DNA of 64,000 nt, taken from positions 17,660,001 through 17,724,000 of the forward strand of contig CM065378.1 in assembly GCA_033060915.1 (NCBI GenBank), written 5' to 3'. The DNA comes from Euryodendron excelsum. Its lineage: Eukaryota; Streptophyta; Magnoliopsida; Ericales; Pentaphylacaceae. How positions within the stretch are numbered: the first letter of the stretch is position 1; each line of letters opens with the position of its first letter. Positions 11,129 through 24,034 of the stretch are shown here, piece after piece. The notes below the pieces were generated by a model. It did not search any database and was not told the origin of the DNA. It worked only from the letters and a program-made list of their open reading frames with translations. Made by a program: the position numbers and the translations under genes.

Positions 11129-13013
11129 TGTTGGCCCAAAAGACAACCCAAGAGGGGGGATGAATTGGGTTTTTCAAAGATTAATGAAAATTAAGATTAA
11201 TTAAAATTAATCTACACAATGTAATAGTGATCAATCGATCTATATGTAATGCGACGTAATTAGTAGAGGAAAAGAAAATAGAGCAATAGAAAGAACATAA
11301 AGATTTACTGAAGTTCAACCACAATCCGTGGTCTATGTCCTCACCCCAAGATCTCCTTGAAGTCTTCCTCCACTATGTAATCTCCAATTACAAATGGGTG
11401 CTGATTGACCAAGTGCTTAGCTCACTATATACAAGAACTTCTACCCAAGTTCTTCAGCCACCAAGTGGTTTTGTTCAAGCTCCACTCAAACTTATAAGAG
11501 TTTTTCTTTCTTAAGAGAACTCTTAAACTTTCACTTACAAGTGTATAAAGATATACAAGTAACTCACAAACTCTTTAACAGGAGTAGATTATATAATCAA
11601 AGCTCACAAATTGAAGACAAGATGAATGTTCAGAAATTTCAGTTGATCAATCAGTGGATTCTTGTTTCTTGTCTCTCTTCTTATTATAAATACAGCTGGA
11701 AGCTTGTATATAAACCCTTGTATTGATTTCATCTGTTGGAAGTTGTTGGGGCTCATTTAATGCACGTCCAGTCCGTTATAAAGTTAGAAAAACTAACCGT
11801 TATATCCCAGGAGTCGACTCCAAGCTTAAAAAGTTGACTCTTTTGGTTCTGTATTTGTCAGATATTGTCCAATGTCTCCATGAGTCTACTCTTCATGTTA
11901 ATGAGTCGGCTCATTGATCATTCTGTCCTCACGTCATTTTGCTTATGCCTTCATAAGGAGACTCTTCAATTCCATAAGTCGGCTCTTTGCACAAAAAACT
12001 TGCTTCAGTCATCATGAGTCGATTATTTATATTTAAGAGTCGACTCTATGCTCATTTAGTCTTCAAGTTTTTTGGTTCTGTCTTCATGGGTTGGCTCATT
12101 GCCCAGAAATCTGCTTTCTGATTTACAATGATCCAGTTCATCTCAGCAATAGAATAAGATCTTCAAGGAGTCTTCTCTTCGGGGTATGATGATCAATCAA
12201 AATTCTTTAACTCATTAGAGATAACTTCTATTCAATTTGGATTGAATCATTCATTTGGTATTCATTTCTTCTTGATTTTCAAACTGTCAGAGCTTCATTA
12301 AATCAACTTTGATCTATTCTTCTTTGTTTGCCAAGCTGCTTCTTTCATTGTAGAACATCACAATGCTTCATTGTCGATTTCTTCTCTTTGCTAACAATTC
12401 TTCTTTCTTCTTTAAAATCACTTCAATGAGACTTTTGTAAGCTTGATGAAATTTCTTCATACACATTATCTTCATTCTTTCTTTATATCTCAAAAGAATT
12501 CTTCACTTAGATTCCATGTAGAGATTAGGCAATCAATGTGAATCTCCTTCTTAAGCAAATTCCAATCACACTTTCTTGAATTTGACCTTTTGCACATTTG
12601 ATGAAGTTTTCTCTTGAGCATTTTCAATATCTTCCTAATCAAATCATCTTTAACTGACTTTAGCACAATCTGATGAAGTCTTCAATCTTTCTGAGTGCAA
12701 GAGAACTTTACTGAGTCTATGCATATTTGATGAAAGTCTTATTTGAACACCTTCAATCTCTTCGAATGCAAATAATCTGTTTGAAGTAGAAATAGGCGTC
12801 AATGCTCTGTTTAGTTCATTGCATAGCTCTTGGAATTCAATGCTTGATCTAGAGTTTGTTGTGCTTCTACTTTGACAAATATTAGACTTAAAATTGAACT
12901 TTAAGTCTAAATTATAAACTTTATTAATCTGCACACTAAGTAAATGCATTAGTAAAATAACACAAGGTTTAGTTATCATCAAAATCAATAAGGGAATCAA
13001 CCTTGAGTCAACA
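11129..13013. mobile_element. Solo LTR (1885 bp) nested in chromovirus 1
   Basis: It begins TGTTGG and ends TCAACA, a short terminal inverted repeat typical of LTRs. It splits the pol frame between NLD and KDIVAENLV. Flanks are tagac (11124-11128) and taaac (13014-13018), a 5-bp duplication with one mismatch. It contains no coding sequence or primer-binding site. Near its start is the motif aagacaacccaagagggggg, and the middle has several degenerate gagtcgactc motifs between about 11810 and 12100. It is most simply a solo LTR left by recombination of a longer element. Confidence 0.8.
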
Positions 13014-13632
13014 TAAACAAGGATATTGTGGCTGAGAATCTTGTGAACCTTGTCAAGAAGGGCAAGACTCGCCAATTTTGGGTACAAGATGGGTTATTGT
13101 TGACAAAGGGCAATTGCATCTTCATTCCTGAAGCGGGTGATTTAAGGAAGACACTCATTCGGGAATGTCATGATTCACTTTGGGCAGGACATCCAAGATG
13201 GGAACATACACGTACTTTGTTGAAGCAGGGATACTATTGGTCCCAAATGAAGAATGATGTAGAGGAATTCATGCGAACATGTCTCATTTGCTAATAAGAC
13301 AAAGTCAAGCATAAGAAGAAGGCAGGGTTGCTTGAATCGTTACCAGTGCCGAGTCAACCTTAGGAGAGTGTGTCGCTCGATTTCATCACTAATTTGCCAA
13401 AAGTGGGGGAGATCGCCACTATTCTGAATGTAGTGGACAGATTTTCCAAGTATGCGACTTTCATTGCTGCACCTAAATATGTGTCAGCTAAGGAGACTAA
13501 TCGACTCTTCTTTAAGCACATTGTGAAATATTGGGGTGTGCCTAAGAGTATTGTTTCTGACTGGGATATACGCTTTACGGATACTTTTTGGATGGAGTTA
13601 TTTCGGCTTCTCGGGTCAAAGCTTGACATGTC

Positions 13633-14313
13633 TGTACACACAAAATTTTTGTCCAAGAAAATAAGACAGAAAATCGTAGTAGCAAACTGATTTTATTATT
13701 TTTGAATGAGTGGATTACAATCTCTAAAACAATTTCTAATCAAAGAAATTAATCCTTTGATTCTTCTTTTCTAGAATGTTGACTCGAGGGCTTGAATCTT
13801 GATCCCGAATCGCACGCCGTGTTCTTCTCCAATTTATGCGAAGAAGATGATTGAAGGAGAAAGTTCTTTAGGACTTTGATGTTTGATCTGCAGAGCTCTC
13901 ACTTGCTTGTGTAGGCAGAAATCTTGTCTTCTCTGTGTGTGTCCTCTTTTTTGAAGTGTCACCCTTTATTTATAGTTGAGGGTGGAGAATTTTGATAAGC
14001 TTGAACTTTCTCATGATAATTATCTCTATTTAATTTTTAAAAGATAATAATCAATGAGAACATTTATAGACACGTGTCCAACTTTAATTGGAGAAAATAT
14101 GTGTCTTCTTTCTTGTAGGTCCCATTTAAACAAGTGGCACACTTTGATTGGCTTAAAACTTGTCATTTAAAGGCTGCATTATTCTGACACGTGGCGGTAT
14201 TTTATTCGCTCCGTCTTGTAAATTTTGACACATGGCAATGTTTGATTAGTCAAAATTTATGACTTTATAAAACACTTAGCGAATTCTGATTGGCTAAATT
14301 TTGCGTGTCTACA
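13633..14313. mobile_element. Solo LTR (681 bp) nested in chromovirus 1 integrase
   Basis: The element starts TGTACACAC and ends GTGTCTACA and is flanked by a perfect 5-bp duplication atgtc (13628-13632 and 14314-14318). Removing it restores continuity with the matching region of chromovirus 2 (LDMS to SSYYPETNGQT). It is non-coding. Confidence 0.88.
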
Positions 14314-15367
14314 ATGTCGTCTAGTTATTATCCAGAGACCAATGGTCAGACGAAAAGATTCAATTGCACGCTAGAAGAGTATCTCAGACATTATGTGAAT
14401 ACTAGTCAGAAGAACTAGGTACAACTTCTAGATGTTGCACAGTTGTGTTTCAATTCTCAGAAGAGTAACTCTACGAGCAAGAGTGCTTTTGAGATTGCAA
14501 CCGGCCAACAACCACTATTGCCCCACACAGTGGATGGACCTTATGTTGAGAAGTCACCAAGTGCATTCAATTTTGCCAAGGACTATAAGAAAAACTTGGA
14601 TATAGTGCGGGTTTATTTGGACCATGCAACTACAAGGATAAAGAAATAGGCTGATGAAAATATGAGACTTTTGGAATTCAAAGTCAGTGATCAAGTCTTG
14701 ATGAAGCTCTTACCTAAACAACGGAAGTTTTTGAGGGGTAGAGATAAGCAACTAATACGAAAATATGAAGGACCAGTGACCATTTTGAAGAAGATTGGGA
14801 AGTATGCTTACAAGATAGATGCTCCTTCATGGTTGAAGATACATCTGGTCTTCCATGTCAGTTATTTGATGCCCTATTTTCCGGATAAAGAGGATAAGTC
14901 TAGAAATGAGTCCCACAGAAAGATTATTATTGCCAAGGCTGATAAGAAGAAAGTTGATCAGATTCTTGCCCACCGTACCATCATAGCATCCAGGAAGTAG
15001 ATGTTGTAATACTTGGTTAAATGGAAAGGTCTTGGGGACGAAGAAATCAGTTGGGAAAAGGAGGTGGATTTGACGGCTTTCGGGGAGGAACTTTTTTCCA
15101 AGTTCCAACTAAAGTCCTGGGCGCCTAACACGGTAGGAGACAAGCCCAAGTTTATAAAATGCTTCTTATGTAGCAGTCCCCATAGGGTCTCTAAATGCTC
15201 CCATTGTAAGCACCCCATTTTTGCCCGCTCGGCAATCTCCGACCTGACCGGATGTAATCTTCAAACACCACACCACGTGCAAGCTCAAGATAAGCCTTCA
15301 ATCTCCAATCCAGTCAACTGGTCGTTTCTCGGCCCCACAAGGACACGTTGAAGCCATAAGCACCATC

Positions 15368-15715
15368 ATTCCAGGCAGCTTTCTAGACCAGGCGGTCCTA
15401 GAAACCAACGCCATCCAGGTAGCTTCCCGGGATCGGGTGATCACGGGGACCAACACCTCATCAAATTCCAGACGGTTCATTTCTAGCGCCCGTTAGCCCG
15501 CCAATGTAGAATATCCGTCATTTGATAGTTCTCCGAGACCAGGCATTCTCAGAGGCCAATACTACCCTTCTAGGTAGCTTTCTGGGACCAAGCGTTCTCA
15601 GGAACCAACACCACCCCTACAGGTAACTCTCTAAGGCCGGGCGTTCTTAGAGGCCAACATCGCATAGGTAGTTTTTCGAGATCAGGCGGTCTCGGGAACC
15701 AGCACCTAGGTCAAC
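15368..15715. repeat. Degenerate ~48-bp tandem repeats in the long LTR
   Basis: About six imperfect units share the pattern caggtagctttc...gaccaggcggtctc...gaaccaacacc. They lie within the first 510 bp of the solo LTR. Confidence 0.65.
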
Positions 15716-18264
15716 ACCTGTGCCTGCTAGCCTGACTCGGTGAAAAATGACGAAACCTGTCCCTTGGGCCTCCAGGCACGTTTTGAGAAAGTTTAAAATT
15801 TCTCAAAATGGTAAGTCCACCCTTCCAAAGTGTTGTTAAACTATTAGGCGTCCCCCGCATGCCATTTGGTCCAATTCCGGTCCTTTCCCGGCTCACTCCG
15901 GTCAAAATGATCGTTTTGCCCCTAAACACCTCAGCATTGTACAAACCCTGTTGAACGGTAAAAAATTCTCCTAAAACCATCCCTGAACAACTCGGTACGC
16001 TTAACACAACACACCAAACTATTCCTAACCATTTCCAGCCAATCTTGGCCCAAAATAACCATTTTGCCCCTGGCAATCCAAACATGCCCCGAAACAGCGT
16101 CGGTCTTAGGATTTCGAGCAAAGGGTTTCACCATACACCCTTATTTAACCCAAGGAGGACCCTACGACATTAAACGCTCATGACTCGATAAAAGTCCCCT
16201 AGAGACGCTCCATCTAAATTGTCTTTTCTCCCGATTCCCTAGTTATAACACACCGTCAATTGACTTGAGAAATGCGTAAATCAGGGAATTCTCGAAAGCT
16301 CGTTCATAGATCTTTCCATCGATACGACTTGATCGAATAGATCGCTTCCTGAAGCCCTTCATCGTATGGCTCATGCCCTGTTACTTTTGACAACCCCCTG
16401 AAGCGTCTCACAGACGCTCCACCAAGGTTGACTTTTTACCCAATTCTCTTATTAAAACGCACCGTCAAACAACTTGAGAAATGCGTAAATTTGAGAATTT
16501 TCAAAAATATTTCCAAAGTACCATCCATCGGTACAGTCTGATCGAAGAGGTCGCTTCCTGAATGCCTCGATCACACAACACGAAACAACTACTTTTGAAC
16601 AATCTCGAAGCGTATCACAGACACTCCCCAAAAATGCTCTTTTATACACGCTTCCCGAGATAATATCCTATATTTTCAAACACAATTCAAACTTTTCAAA
16701 AACATAAAAGACCACGAGAAACCTCAAGAGAACACCGTGGGTGCAACCGATTCCCTAAAAACTTTCCCGGTTGGCTCAATTATCGAGGTAAAGTTTGGAC
16801 GAACCTTCCCGATGATGGAGCGTATACTACATGCGCTCAAATTTTGATCAGATCGACCAACTTTCGATCAACAGTCGAGATTTAACCAGTACACAGGGTG
16901 CCACGTGTCATTCTGGCAATGGAAAAGTAATCCTACATGCACCAGGTCAAATTTTGGCCAGCACATGTAGCACATACGCTAGGCCTGTTCCAGATTGCCT
17001 ATAAATACCAAACCCCCCCTTTGTATATTCCATCTCGGAAAGTGATGCGAAGCTTTGCGGGAATCACTCAAGAACTGCGAATCTCTATACACACTTCGCC
17101 CCTCCAACACTAAGGCTAGATTCCGCCATCCTCAAGCTTATACACTTCACTTATAAAGCCTTATACACTATCAAACACTCACTTCTAGCCCTTCAAGCCC
17201 TCTTGAAGCCCCTCAAGCTTCAATCAAGATATCCATTGAAGACTACAAGTGTGTTGAAGGCAAAATGTGGTATTTCTTTTACATTTGTGTCGTCCCCCAC
17301 TATTCTCTTCTCCCTTCTAGCCTACTTAGGCTATTCTCTATTTTAATCCCCATCTACAACCCCCCATTCTTGTATGCTTAAGCCAAGAGGGCTCTTAGAT
17401 CATGCCTAGAGGAAAGCAAGTGAGAGCCACCGTGTAGGGAAACCTCTCACTAGTCTACTTTAAGATGATCTGGCCTAAGAGCCCCTTGTTTATGTAGTGA
17501 AGCCTAAAAGCCTTGTATGTGATCATGACCCCTTGCACATTACTATTTTGTTCATATCTTGTGTGCTTGGTTTCATTTTTATGGCTATCACCATGTTCTA
17601 CGATGCTTACATTATCCTTAGGTCTATGTCATTTACAAGCTCTATATTTCTTTCAAAAATTGTTTCAAGAGTTGGCTCCTTGAGGTTTAGGATGAGACTT
17701 TAGAAATGATGCCTTAGAAGATCCCATACTAACCCCCTAACTCCCATTTTAGCATCATGGCATTTTGACTTGCATAAGGATTGTTTTCTAGCTCTCTAAA
17801 TTCCAAGGTTTCCACTCTTTCAAGATTAGTGGTTGGGATGGCCCCATGGAACCTTCTCTTGGGTGGTCTTCTTTTTGTTTGGCCATAGGAACCCTCTCTT
17901 AATGGAATGGTTCCCTTGAAAAATGGTTTTCAAAAATCATTCTCCAAAGATGATTTTCAAAGATGCATTCTCTCCATCTTTGTATTAAAAATGGGGCCTT
18001 AAAAAGTTGTCATCATCATATTGATTTTTGGGCCCCTTATACTCTTGTCAAGATTATGATTATAATGGCCATGAAGAAACCTGCCTTGGAATGGTCTCTA
18101 AACACCAACCATGTAAATCATACTCTTGGTTAGAGTAAAAATTTTCATGGAAATGATCTTCAAAATGGTTGTCTACCAAAGTCCATTGCATAACATGCTT
18201 TGTTTTTCAAAGCTTTTTCCAAAAGTGCATTAAACCAACTTTCAAAACCATTTTTCAATCCAAC

Positions 18265-18435
18265 CCTAGGTTAACTTGATCCTAGTTCACTCACCTTAGG
18301 TTAATCTAACCCTAAGTTATCATAACCTTAGGTTAACTCAACCTTAGTTAGGTCACCATAGGTCATCTTAACCCTAGGTTAACCTAACCTAAGTTAGTTA
18401 ACCTTAGGTCACCCCTAACCCTAGGCCAACCCAAT
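18265..18435. repeat. Degenerate CCTAGGTTAA-type array
   Basis: Around a dozen variants of taaccctaggttaac / accttaggttaa follow each other with 5-10 bp spacing. The core is itself palindromic, so the array reads alike on both strands. It lies in the long solo LTR. Confidence 0.65.
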
Positions 18436-18925
18436 CATAGATTAATATGCTTCAAGGTTCTAACTCATGAACCCTTTTTAAATGATCTTTCAATTTTAAA
18501 CTATACCCATTACTCTTTTTTTCAAAACTTCCTACTCTCTTAATTTAAAAAAACCAACTCCATAGACTCTTCTAATGTTCTTACACTCCATCTTCGAGGC
18601 ATTTCAAAAAACGTTTTCAAAAGGTCACAAACCTAAGGGGTCCCTAGCCCTCTCATGGTTAGGGATTCCAAGGACAAGTAATAAATCAAGAACAACCTCT
18701 AAGGTTGTCCATATTAGGATTTCAAACCCTTAGTCCTTTCCAAAAGCCACTTTCAAAAACTATTTCATCAAAACATTCCAAAATCATGCCTCAAAGGTTT
18801 TCAAAACAAGACTTCAAAAACACTTTTAAGTTCTCTTGAGTCATACCAAAGCATTTTTTCAAAACTCCCTTAAGTTGATCCAAAAATATTTTCAAAACAC
18901 TCCACCATCCAATTTCAAGTCAAAG

Positions 18926-19125
18926 CTTCCAAGACCACAAAGAGTCTTCAACTTCCAAGACCACAAAGAGTCTTCAACTTCCAAAAATCTCAAAGTGTCT
19001 TAAACTTCTCCAAAGACCTCCAAGTGTCTTAAACTTTTTCAAAGACCTCCAAGTGTCTTAAACTTTTTCAAAGACCTCAAAGTGTCTTAAACTTTTCCAA
19101 AAACCCCAAAGTATCTTCAAACCTC
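18926..19125. repeat. ~29-bp tandem repeat array
   Basis: About seven units of the pattern acctccaagtgtcttaaact plus tttcaaag. Divergence between units rises towards the edges. It lies in the long solo LTR. Confidence 0.75.
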
Positions 19126-22100
19126 CCAAAAGCTCTAATGCACCTATTTTCTATCGGGCTCTTGCTCGAACTACTATTAACCTGATTCTCGCCAAATGAG
19201 ATACGTAGGCAACTTAGAATGGTCTGGTCATAACTTTTATTTCAACTCCAATCCTTTTTTCAAAAATTTTAATCAATTCAAAGTTTCTATTCCAAACTCT
19301 TTTAATACCCCCATTATTTTCAAACTTCTTCCAAAAACTTGCATCATGCATCATTCATTCGAAAAGTGATGACTAAACCCCATTTTTAAAGTTCTAAAGT
19401 GGATATTAAGTAGACAATGGTAACCGGTTATTCTAGTGAGTGAACAAAGGGTGATTAGACATGTAGGTACCGAAAGGGCGGGATAGGGTGATGATCTTAG
19501 GATATCTTCTCTACACGTAACCAACCCCCGAACCATAGATTTTCATTTTTAAATTACCAAAATGGAGTTATTTTTCAAAAGGGCTTAAATCTTTCCAAAG
19601 GTCGCCAAACAACCTATTTTCTTTAAAAACCCTCTCTTGAGGGAGTTTTCAAAATCATTTCCAAAACTCTAAGTTTAATCTTCGGATTAACACTTAGTTT
19701 TAGGTGCCCTAAGTCACCTTAATCAAGTTAGATGGCGACTCCTATTTTTTTGAAAAGCCCTTAGTCAAACCAATTTTCAAACCTAGTCGCACTTGTCCTT
19801 CTAGGAAGATGAGTTCTAGTGACAGAGTTTCGTGCTTTCTGTCTCCAAGCCGAAAGGACCTTGGACACCCAAAAACTGGGGTGCGACACCCATAGATAAG
19901 TATTAAATGCCTTACAAGCTTCTTTGTTTAGTGGTGATGCGCAGGAACAGGACGAAGAAGAGGAAGCTGAAGGAACCTTGCGGATGGGTGCCATACGCTT
20001 GCTTAATGCCTTAAAGAAGCAAGTCGAGACAAAGAGGGCCTCGCCCAAAGGCCTAATGTTCGTGGATATGCACGTCAATGGCAAGTTGACCAGGGCCATG
20101 ATTGACACTAGTGCCACTCACAACTTCGTGTCGGATACGAAGGCCGCATGCTTGGGCCTAAAGCTAGACAAGGACTCAAGCAAGATGAAGGTCGTGAACT
20201 CAGCAGCTCGTCCCATCCAAGGAGTAGCCAAATCAATGCCAGTAAAGTTATAAATTTGGGAAGGACATGCCAACTTCACCGTCGTTCCTATAGATGATTT
20301 CCAAGTGATTTTGAGCATGGAGTTTCTGAAGGACACCAAGGCCATTACAATTACCTTTACTAGCTCATTGTGCTTGATAGGGGAGAAACCATGCCTTGTT
20401 CCCGCCGTGGCTCAACACTCCAAGGATAGGTTTCTCTTAGTGATACAACTAAAGAAGGGGTTGAAGCACGGTGAACCAACATTTGTGGCAGCATTGTTAG
20501 TGAATGAGGAAATGGAACAAGGACCCATGTCAGCAGCTATCAAAAATGTTCTACATGAATTTTTGGATGTGATGTCCAAAGCACTACCTCCATGGAGCCC
20601 CTGTGCTTTTCTAAAAAAAGCACGATAGAAGTTTACGGTTGTGTGTGGACTATCGGGCTCTTAACAAGGTGACGGTGAAGAACAAGTACCCCATCCCATT
20701 GATCGCGGATCTTTTTGATCAACTTTGCAATGCTAAGTTCTTCACCAAGCTTGATTTGCGATCGGGCTATTATCAAGTGTGTATAGCGCATGGGGATGAA
20801 TCGAAGACCACTTGTGTGACTCAGTATGGGGCATTTGAGTTCTTGGTTGGTGATGCCATTTGACTTAACTAACACCTTAGCCACTTTTTGCACATTGATG
20901 AACCAGGTGTTTCATGACTACCTAGACAAATTTATGGTGATCTATTTAGATGACATAGTGGTGTACAACTCTAGCCTCGAGAAGCACGTGGAGCACTTGA
21001 GGATGGTGTTCAGGAAGTTATGGGAAAATCACCTCTATGTTAAGGAAGAGAAGTGCTCTTTCGCACAGGAGTGCATAAAGTTTCTTGGGCACATCATCGA
21101 GCAATGACAAATTCGGATAGACATAGACAAAGTGAAGGCAATTCAGCAATGGAAGGCCCCCATTAATTTGTCTAAGCTACGCTCTTTCTTAGGGCTAGCC
21201 AATTACTACCGGCGGTTTGTTGAAGGGTATTCAAGAAGGGCTGCCCCCTTGACTAACTTGTTGAAGAAAGACAAAGCTTGGGTTTAGTCAAGGGAATGCC
21301 AAGGATTCTTTGCTGATCTGAAGGAGGCCGTGATGAGTGATCCAGTGTAGGCCGTACCGAATGTGTCGAAGCCCTTTAAAGTGCAAACTGATGCTTCAGA
21401 TTTTGCCCTTGGTGGAGTGCTACTTCAAAAAGGCCATCTAGTTGCTTATGAAAGTCACAAGCTAAGCGACGCCGAAAAGAGATACACTGCCCAAGAGAAG
21501 GAGCTACTTGCGGGGGAGCATTGCCTTCGGGTGTGGAGGCACTATTTGCTAGGGTTTAAGTTCGTGGTGAAGATTGATAATGTGGCCTTTAGCTACTTCT
21601 TAACTTAGCCCAAATTGACCCCAAAATAGGCTCGATGACAGGAATATCTTGCTAAGTTTGACTTTAATCTAGAGTATAAGGTGGGCTGCACCAACCAGGT
21701 GGTGGACACACTAAGTCGTAGGGCTGAGCTTGCTGTTATCAAGTTGGTGGCAAACCTTATGGCTGGCAAGGTTGCCACAGGCATGCGAGAAAGGATCAAG
21801 GAAAACTTGCCAAAGGATCCTATGATGCAAACCATCATACAGCCAGCCAAAGAAGGGTAGACGCGCCAGTTTTGGGTTGAGAACGACAAGCTTATGGCCA
21901 AAGGGAATCGGGTTTATGTACCCAAAGCTGGTGACCTACGAAGGGCACTCCTGCGGGAGTGTCATGCCACCTTATGGGCTGGCCATCCAGGGTGGCAACA
22001 AACAATGGCACTATTAAAACATGGCTACTATTGGCTTCATATGAAAAACGATGTGATGAATTATACGAAGACTTATCTTATCTTCCAGTAAGACAAAACG

Positions 22101-23256
22101 AAGCGAGCCAAGACGGTTGGGTTGTTAAAGCCACTTCCCACTCTAAAGAGGCCTTAGGGAAGTGTCTCACTTGATTTCATCAACAATTTGTTGAAGGTTA
22201 GAGATCTTAGCACTATTTTGGTGATAGTGGACCGGTTCTCCAAATTTGCCACATTCATCCCAACATTAAAGTATTGCCCGGCAGAAGAAACAGCTCATCT
22301 ATTTTTCAAGCACATTGTCAAATGTTGGGGTGTATCCCAAAGCATTGTCAGTGACCGAGATTCAAGATTTACAATGACCTTCTAGTCAGAACTCTTCAAG
22401 CTTTTCGGTTCATAACTAGACATATCGTCTGGCTATCATCCACAAACTGATGGCCAAACGAAACTTTTCAACGGGCTACTTAAAGAGGATTTACGCCATT
22501 TTGTTAATGCCGACCAAAAAAATTGGATGCAACTACTTGATGTAGCTCAATTTTGTTTCAATTATCAGAAGAGTTCTTCCACTGACAAGAGCCCTTTTGA
22601 AATTGTTATCGGTCAGCAACCACTGATGCCCCACACAATGGATAAGTCCTATACCGGGAAGTCTTCGAGAGCCTACAACTTTACCAAAGAATGGAAGCAG
22701 GGGAATGAAGTAGCAAGAGCTCACTTAGAGAAGGCTTCCAAGAGAATGAAGAAATGGGCAGATAGGGAAGAAGGCCGCTTGAGTTCCAAGTTGGAGACCT
22801 TGTGCTAGTGAAGTTGACGCCTAAACAACTTAGATTCCTTCATAACCGCGACAAATGCCCAGTGCGAAAGTATAAGGAATCTGTTTCGGTTGTGGCCAAG
22901 ATTGGGAAAGTGTCTTACAGGGTCGAGCCTCCAGCCTAGATGAAAGTGCACTCGGTGTTCCACGTAAGTTGTCTCAAGCTCTACCATGTAGATCAGAAAG
23001 ATTCAACTCGCAATATCTCTACAAGAGCAGCCATCAACGCTAAACCACCAATGCTAAAATAAGTTGAAGACATTCTCGTAGATAGAGTGGTCAAGGCAAG
23101 GCGCCCACATCTAGAGTACTTAGTGAAGTGGAAGGATCTTGAGGACGAGGAGATCAGTTGGGAGAAAGCAGAAAACTTGCAACCATTAGTGGACAAGTTC
23201 GAGGAGTACCTTGCTTCAAAGTCTATAAGGACATTGGCCGCATAAATGGAGGAGAG

Positions 23257-23925
23257 TGTCACGAACTACACTTCAAGGCAGGGTCCATACCCTCATTTTT
23301 CAGTCTCGTGTCAACTCTATTATGTTTATACATATTGTATAGAGTCTAAAAATGTAGATTTAGTGTCGGATGCATGTGTATATTTTTCCTTGTCAAGGGA
23401 TGCGGTATCCAAATTGATCGTGTCTTAGTTTTATCGAGGAGAGGTGTTGTAATTTTTTCGAAGGACTAGAAAATTAGTTTAGGACTATATATAAATGTAT
23501 ATAAAATAGTTTTGCCAAATTCTTTGTTTATGTTTTTATAGACCCATTATGACTCCTCGAAAGGGTATTACGTTTCATAATGTCAGTTTTGAAATGGCTT
23601 AAAAAGCATATATAGGGAAGAATAGTAAGGTGAGTCTAAGTTCCTAGCTTATCGTTGTTGGCTATCTAAACTCTCCACTTAATTATAGTATGAAATTAGT
23701 TTGTACATGCAATAAAAGTGATATTGTTACTTGCAAATTGTGTGTCATTTGCCTTGATTGTTGCTCTACTCATTCTGAACTTGTTACTTCAAAGTTGCTC
23801 ACTTGTGCACCTTTAGGTATGTTTGTTGGCTTAATTTGCGAGGTGTTCCTTGACTGACTTGCTTAGTACCGCCCAATACAAGTGTCACAAGACCTAGCTT
23901 TTTTAAAAAGTGTCAACCCGTGACA
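23257..23925 (+). mobile_element. 3' LTR of chromovirus 2
   Basis: It starts TGTCACGAAC immediately after the purine tract and ends CCCGTGACA, so the ends are inverted repeats (TGTCACG/CGTGACA). A TATA-rich stretch lies near 23486-23510. The matching 5' LTR is absent from the window. Confidence 0.8.
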
Positions 23926-24034
23926 CATGACACCTCCCCGTCGGTACACCAGGTGGTGGCCCCCGCGGGAATGAGAACATGGGCCAGTTCTTCACGGACT
24001 CCAGTTCGGAACTTTGTTCATCATGCTCGGACAT
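23926..24034 (-). pseudogene. Truncated exon 1 of a third chimeric NLP copy (D)
   Basis: From ATG at 24034 the minus strand reads MSEHDEQSSELESVKNWPMF, clearly related to exon 1 of A (MSQQDEQDSVLELLRSWPMY) and B. The frame runs about 33 codons and is then cut by the chromovirus LTR a few bases on. No other part of copy D was found, so it was lost when or after the retroelement inserted. Confidence 0.7.

Larger units (their letters stand above)
9081..15140 (+). pseudogene. Degenerate chromovirus 1 (Ty3/gypsy), 5'-truncated
   Basis: The plus-strand pol order is protease (GLMFVDVKINGKPIRALID near 9212-9270, with DTN in place of the usual DTG/DSG), reverse transcriptase ([17 protein letters not shown] from about 10061, with YINDI instead of YLDDI), RNase H (VQTDASDFALGG near 10702) and a zinc-binding region of integrase (LLKQGYYWSQMKNDVEEF near 13216). 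The integrase core follows (VDRFSKYATFI near 13432, continuing after 14314), then a chromodomain (YLVKWKGLGDEEISWEKE near 15010). Gag and both LTRs are missing. Many stops and frameshifts are present and two solo LTRs are inserted. A chromodomain after integrase defines chromoviruses; the clade is not resolved. Not capable of transposition. Confidence 0.88.
15205..19888. mobile_element. Very long solo LTR (4684 bp), Tat/Ogre-like
   Basis: It begins TGTAAGCACCCC and ends GGGGTGCGACA and is flanked by a perfect 5-bp duplication cccat (15200-15204, 19889-19893). Its removal rejoins the gag frame of chromovirus 2. It has a TATA-like ctataaatacc near 16999 followed by a pyrimidine-rich tract. The 3' part carries gagatacgtaggcaac and gatggcgactcc, which I associate with Tat-lineage LTRs. 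There are no long open frames. Length and motifs suggest a solo LTR of an Ogre/Tat-type Ty3 element. Internal tandem arrays are listed separately. Confidence 0.82.
15141..23925 (+). pseudogene. Degenerate chromovirus 2 (Ty3/gypsy) with 3' LTR
   Basis: It begins inside gag with a zinc knuckle CFLCSSPHRVSKC (CX2CX3HX4C, near 15163-15201) and resumes after a nested solo LTR at 19889. Next come an acidic linker, protease (KGLMFVDMHVNGKLTRAMID, near 20047), and reverse transcriptase ([19 protein letters not shown] near 20642, with an intact YLDDIVVYN near 20943). RNase H (VQTDASDFALGGVLL near 21381), integrase (from about 21960) and a chromodomain (YLVKWKDLEDEEISWEKA near 23119) follow. A purine tract atggaggagag directly precedes the 3' LTR. 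Stops, frameshifts and an apparent deletion before the RT core make it non-functional. It belongs to the same family as chromovirus 1. Confidence 0.88.

Noticed and set aside
15711..16134. 136-codon and 67-codon minus-strand open frames in the long LTR
   Set aside because: They are antisense to LTR sequence and not related to any protein family I know.
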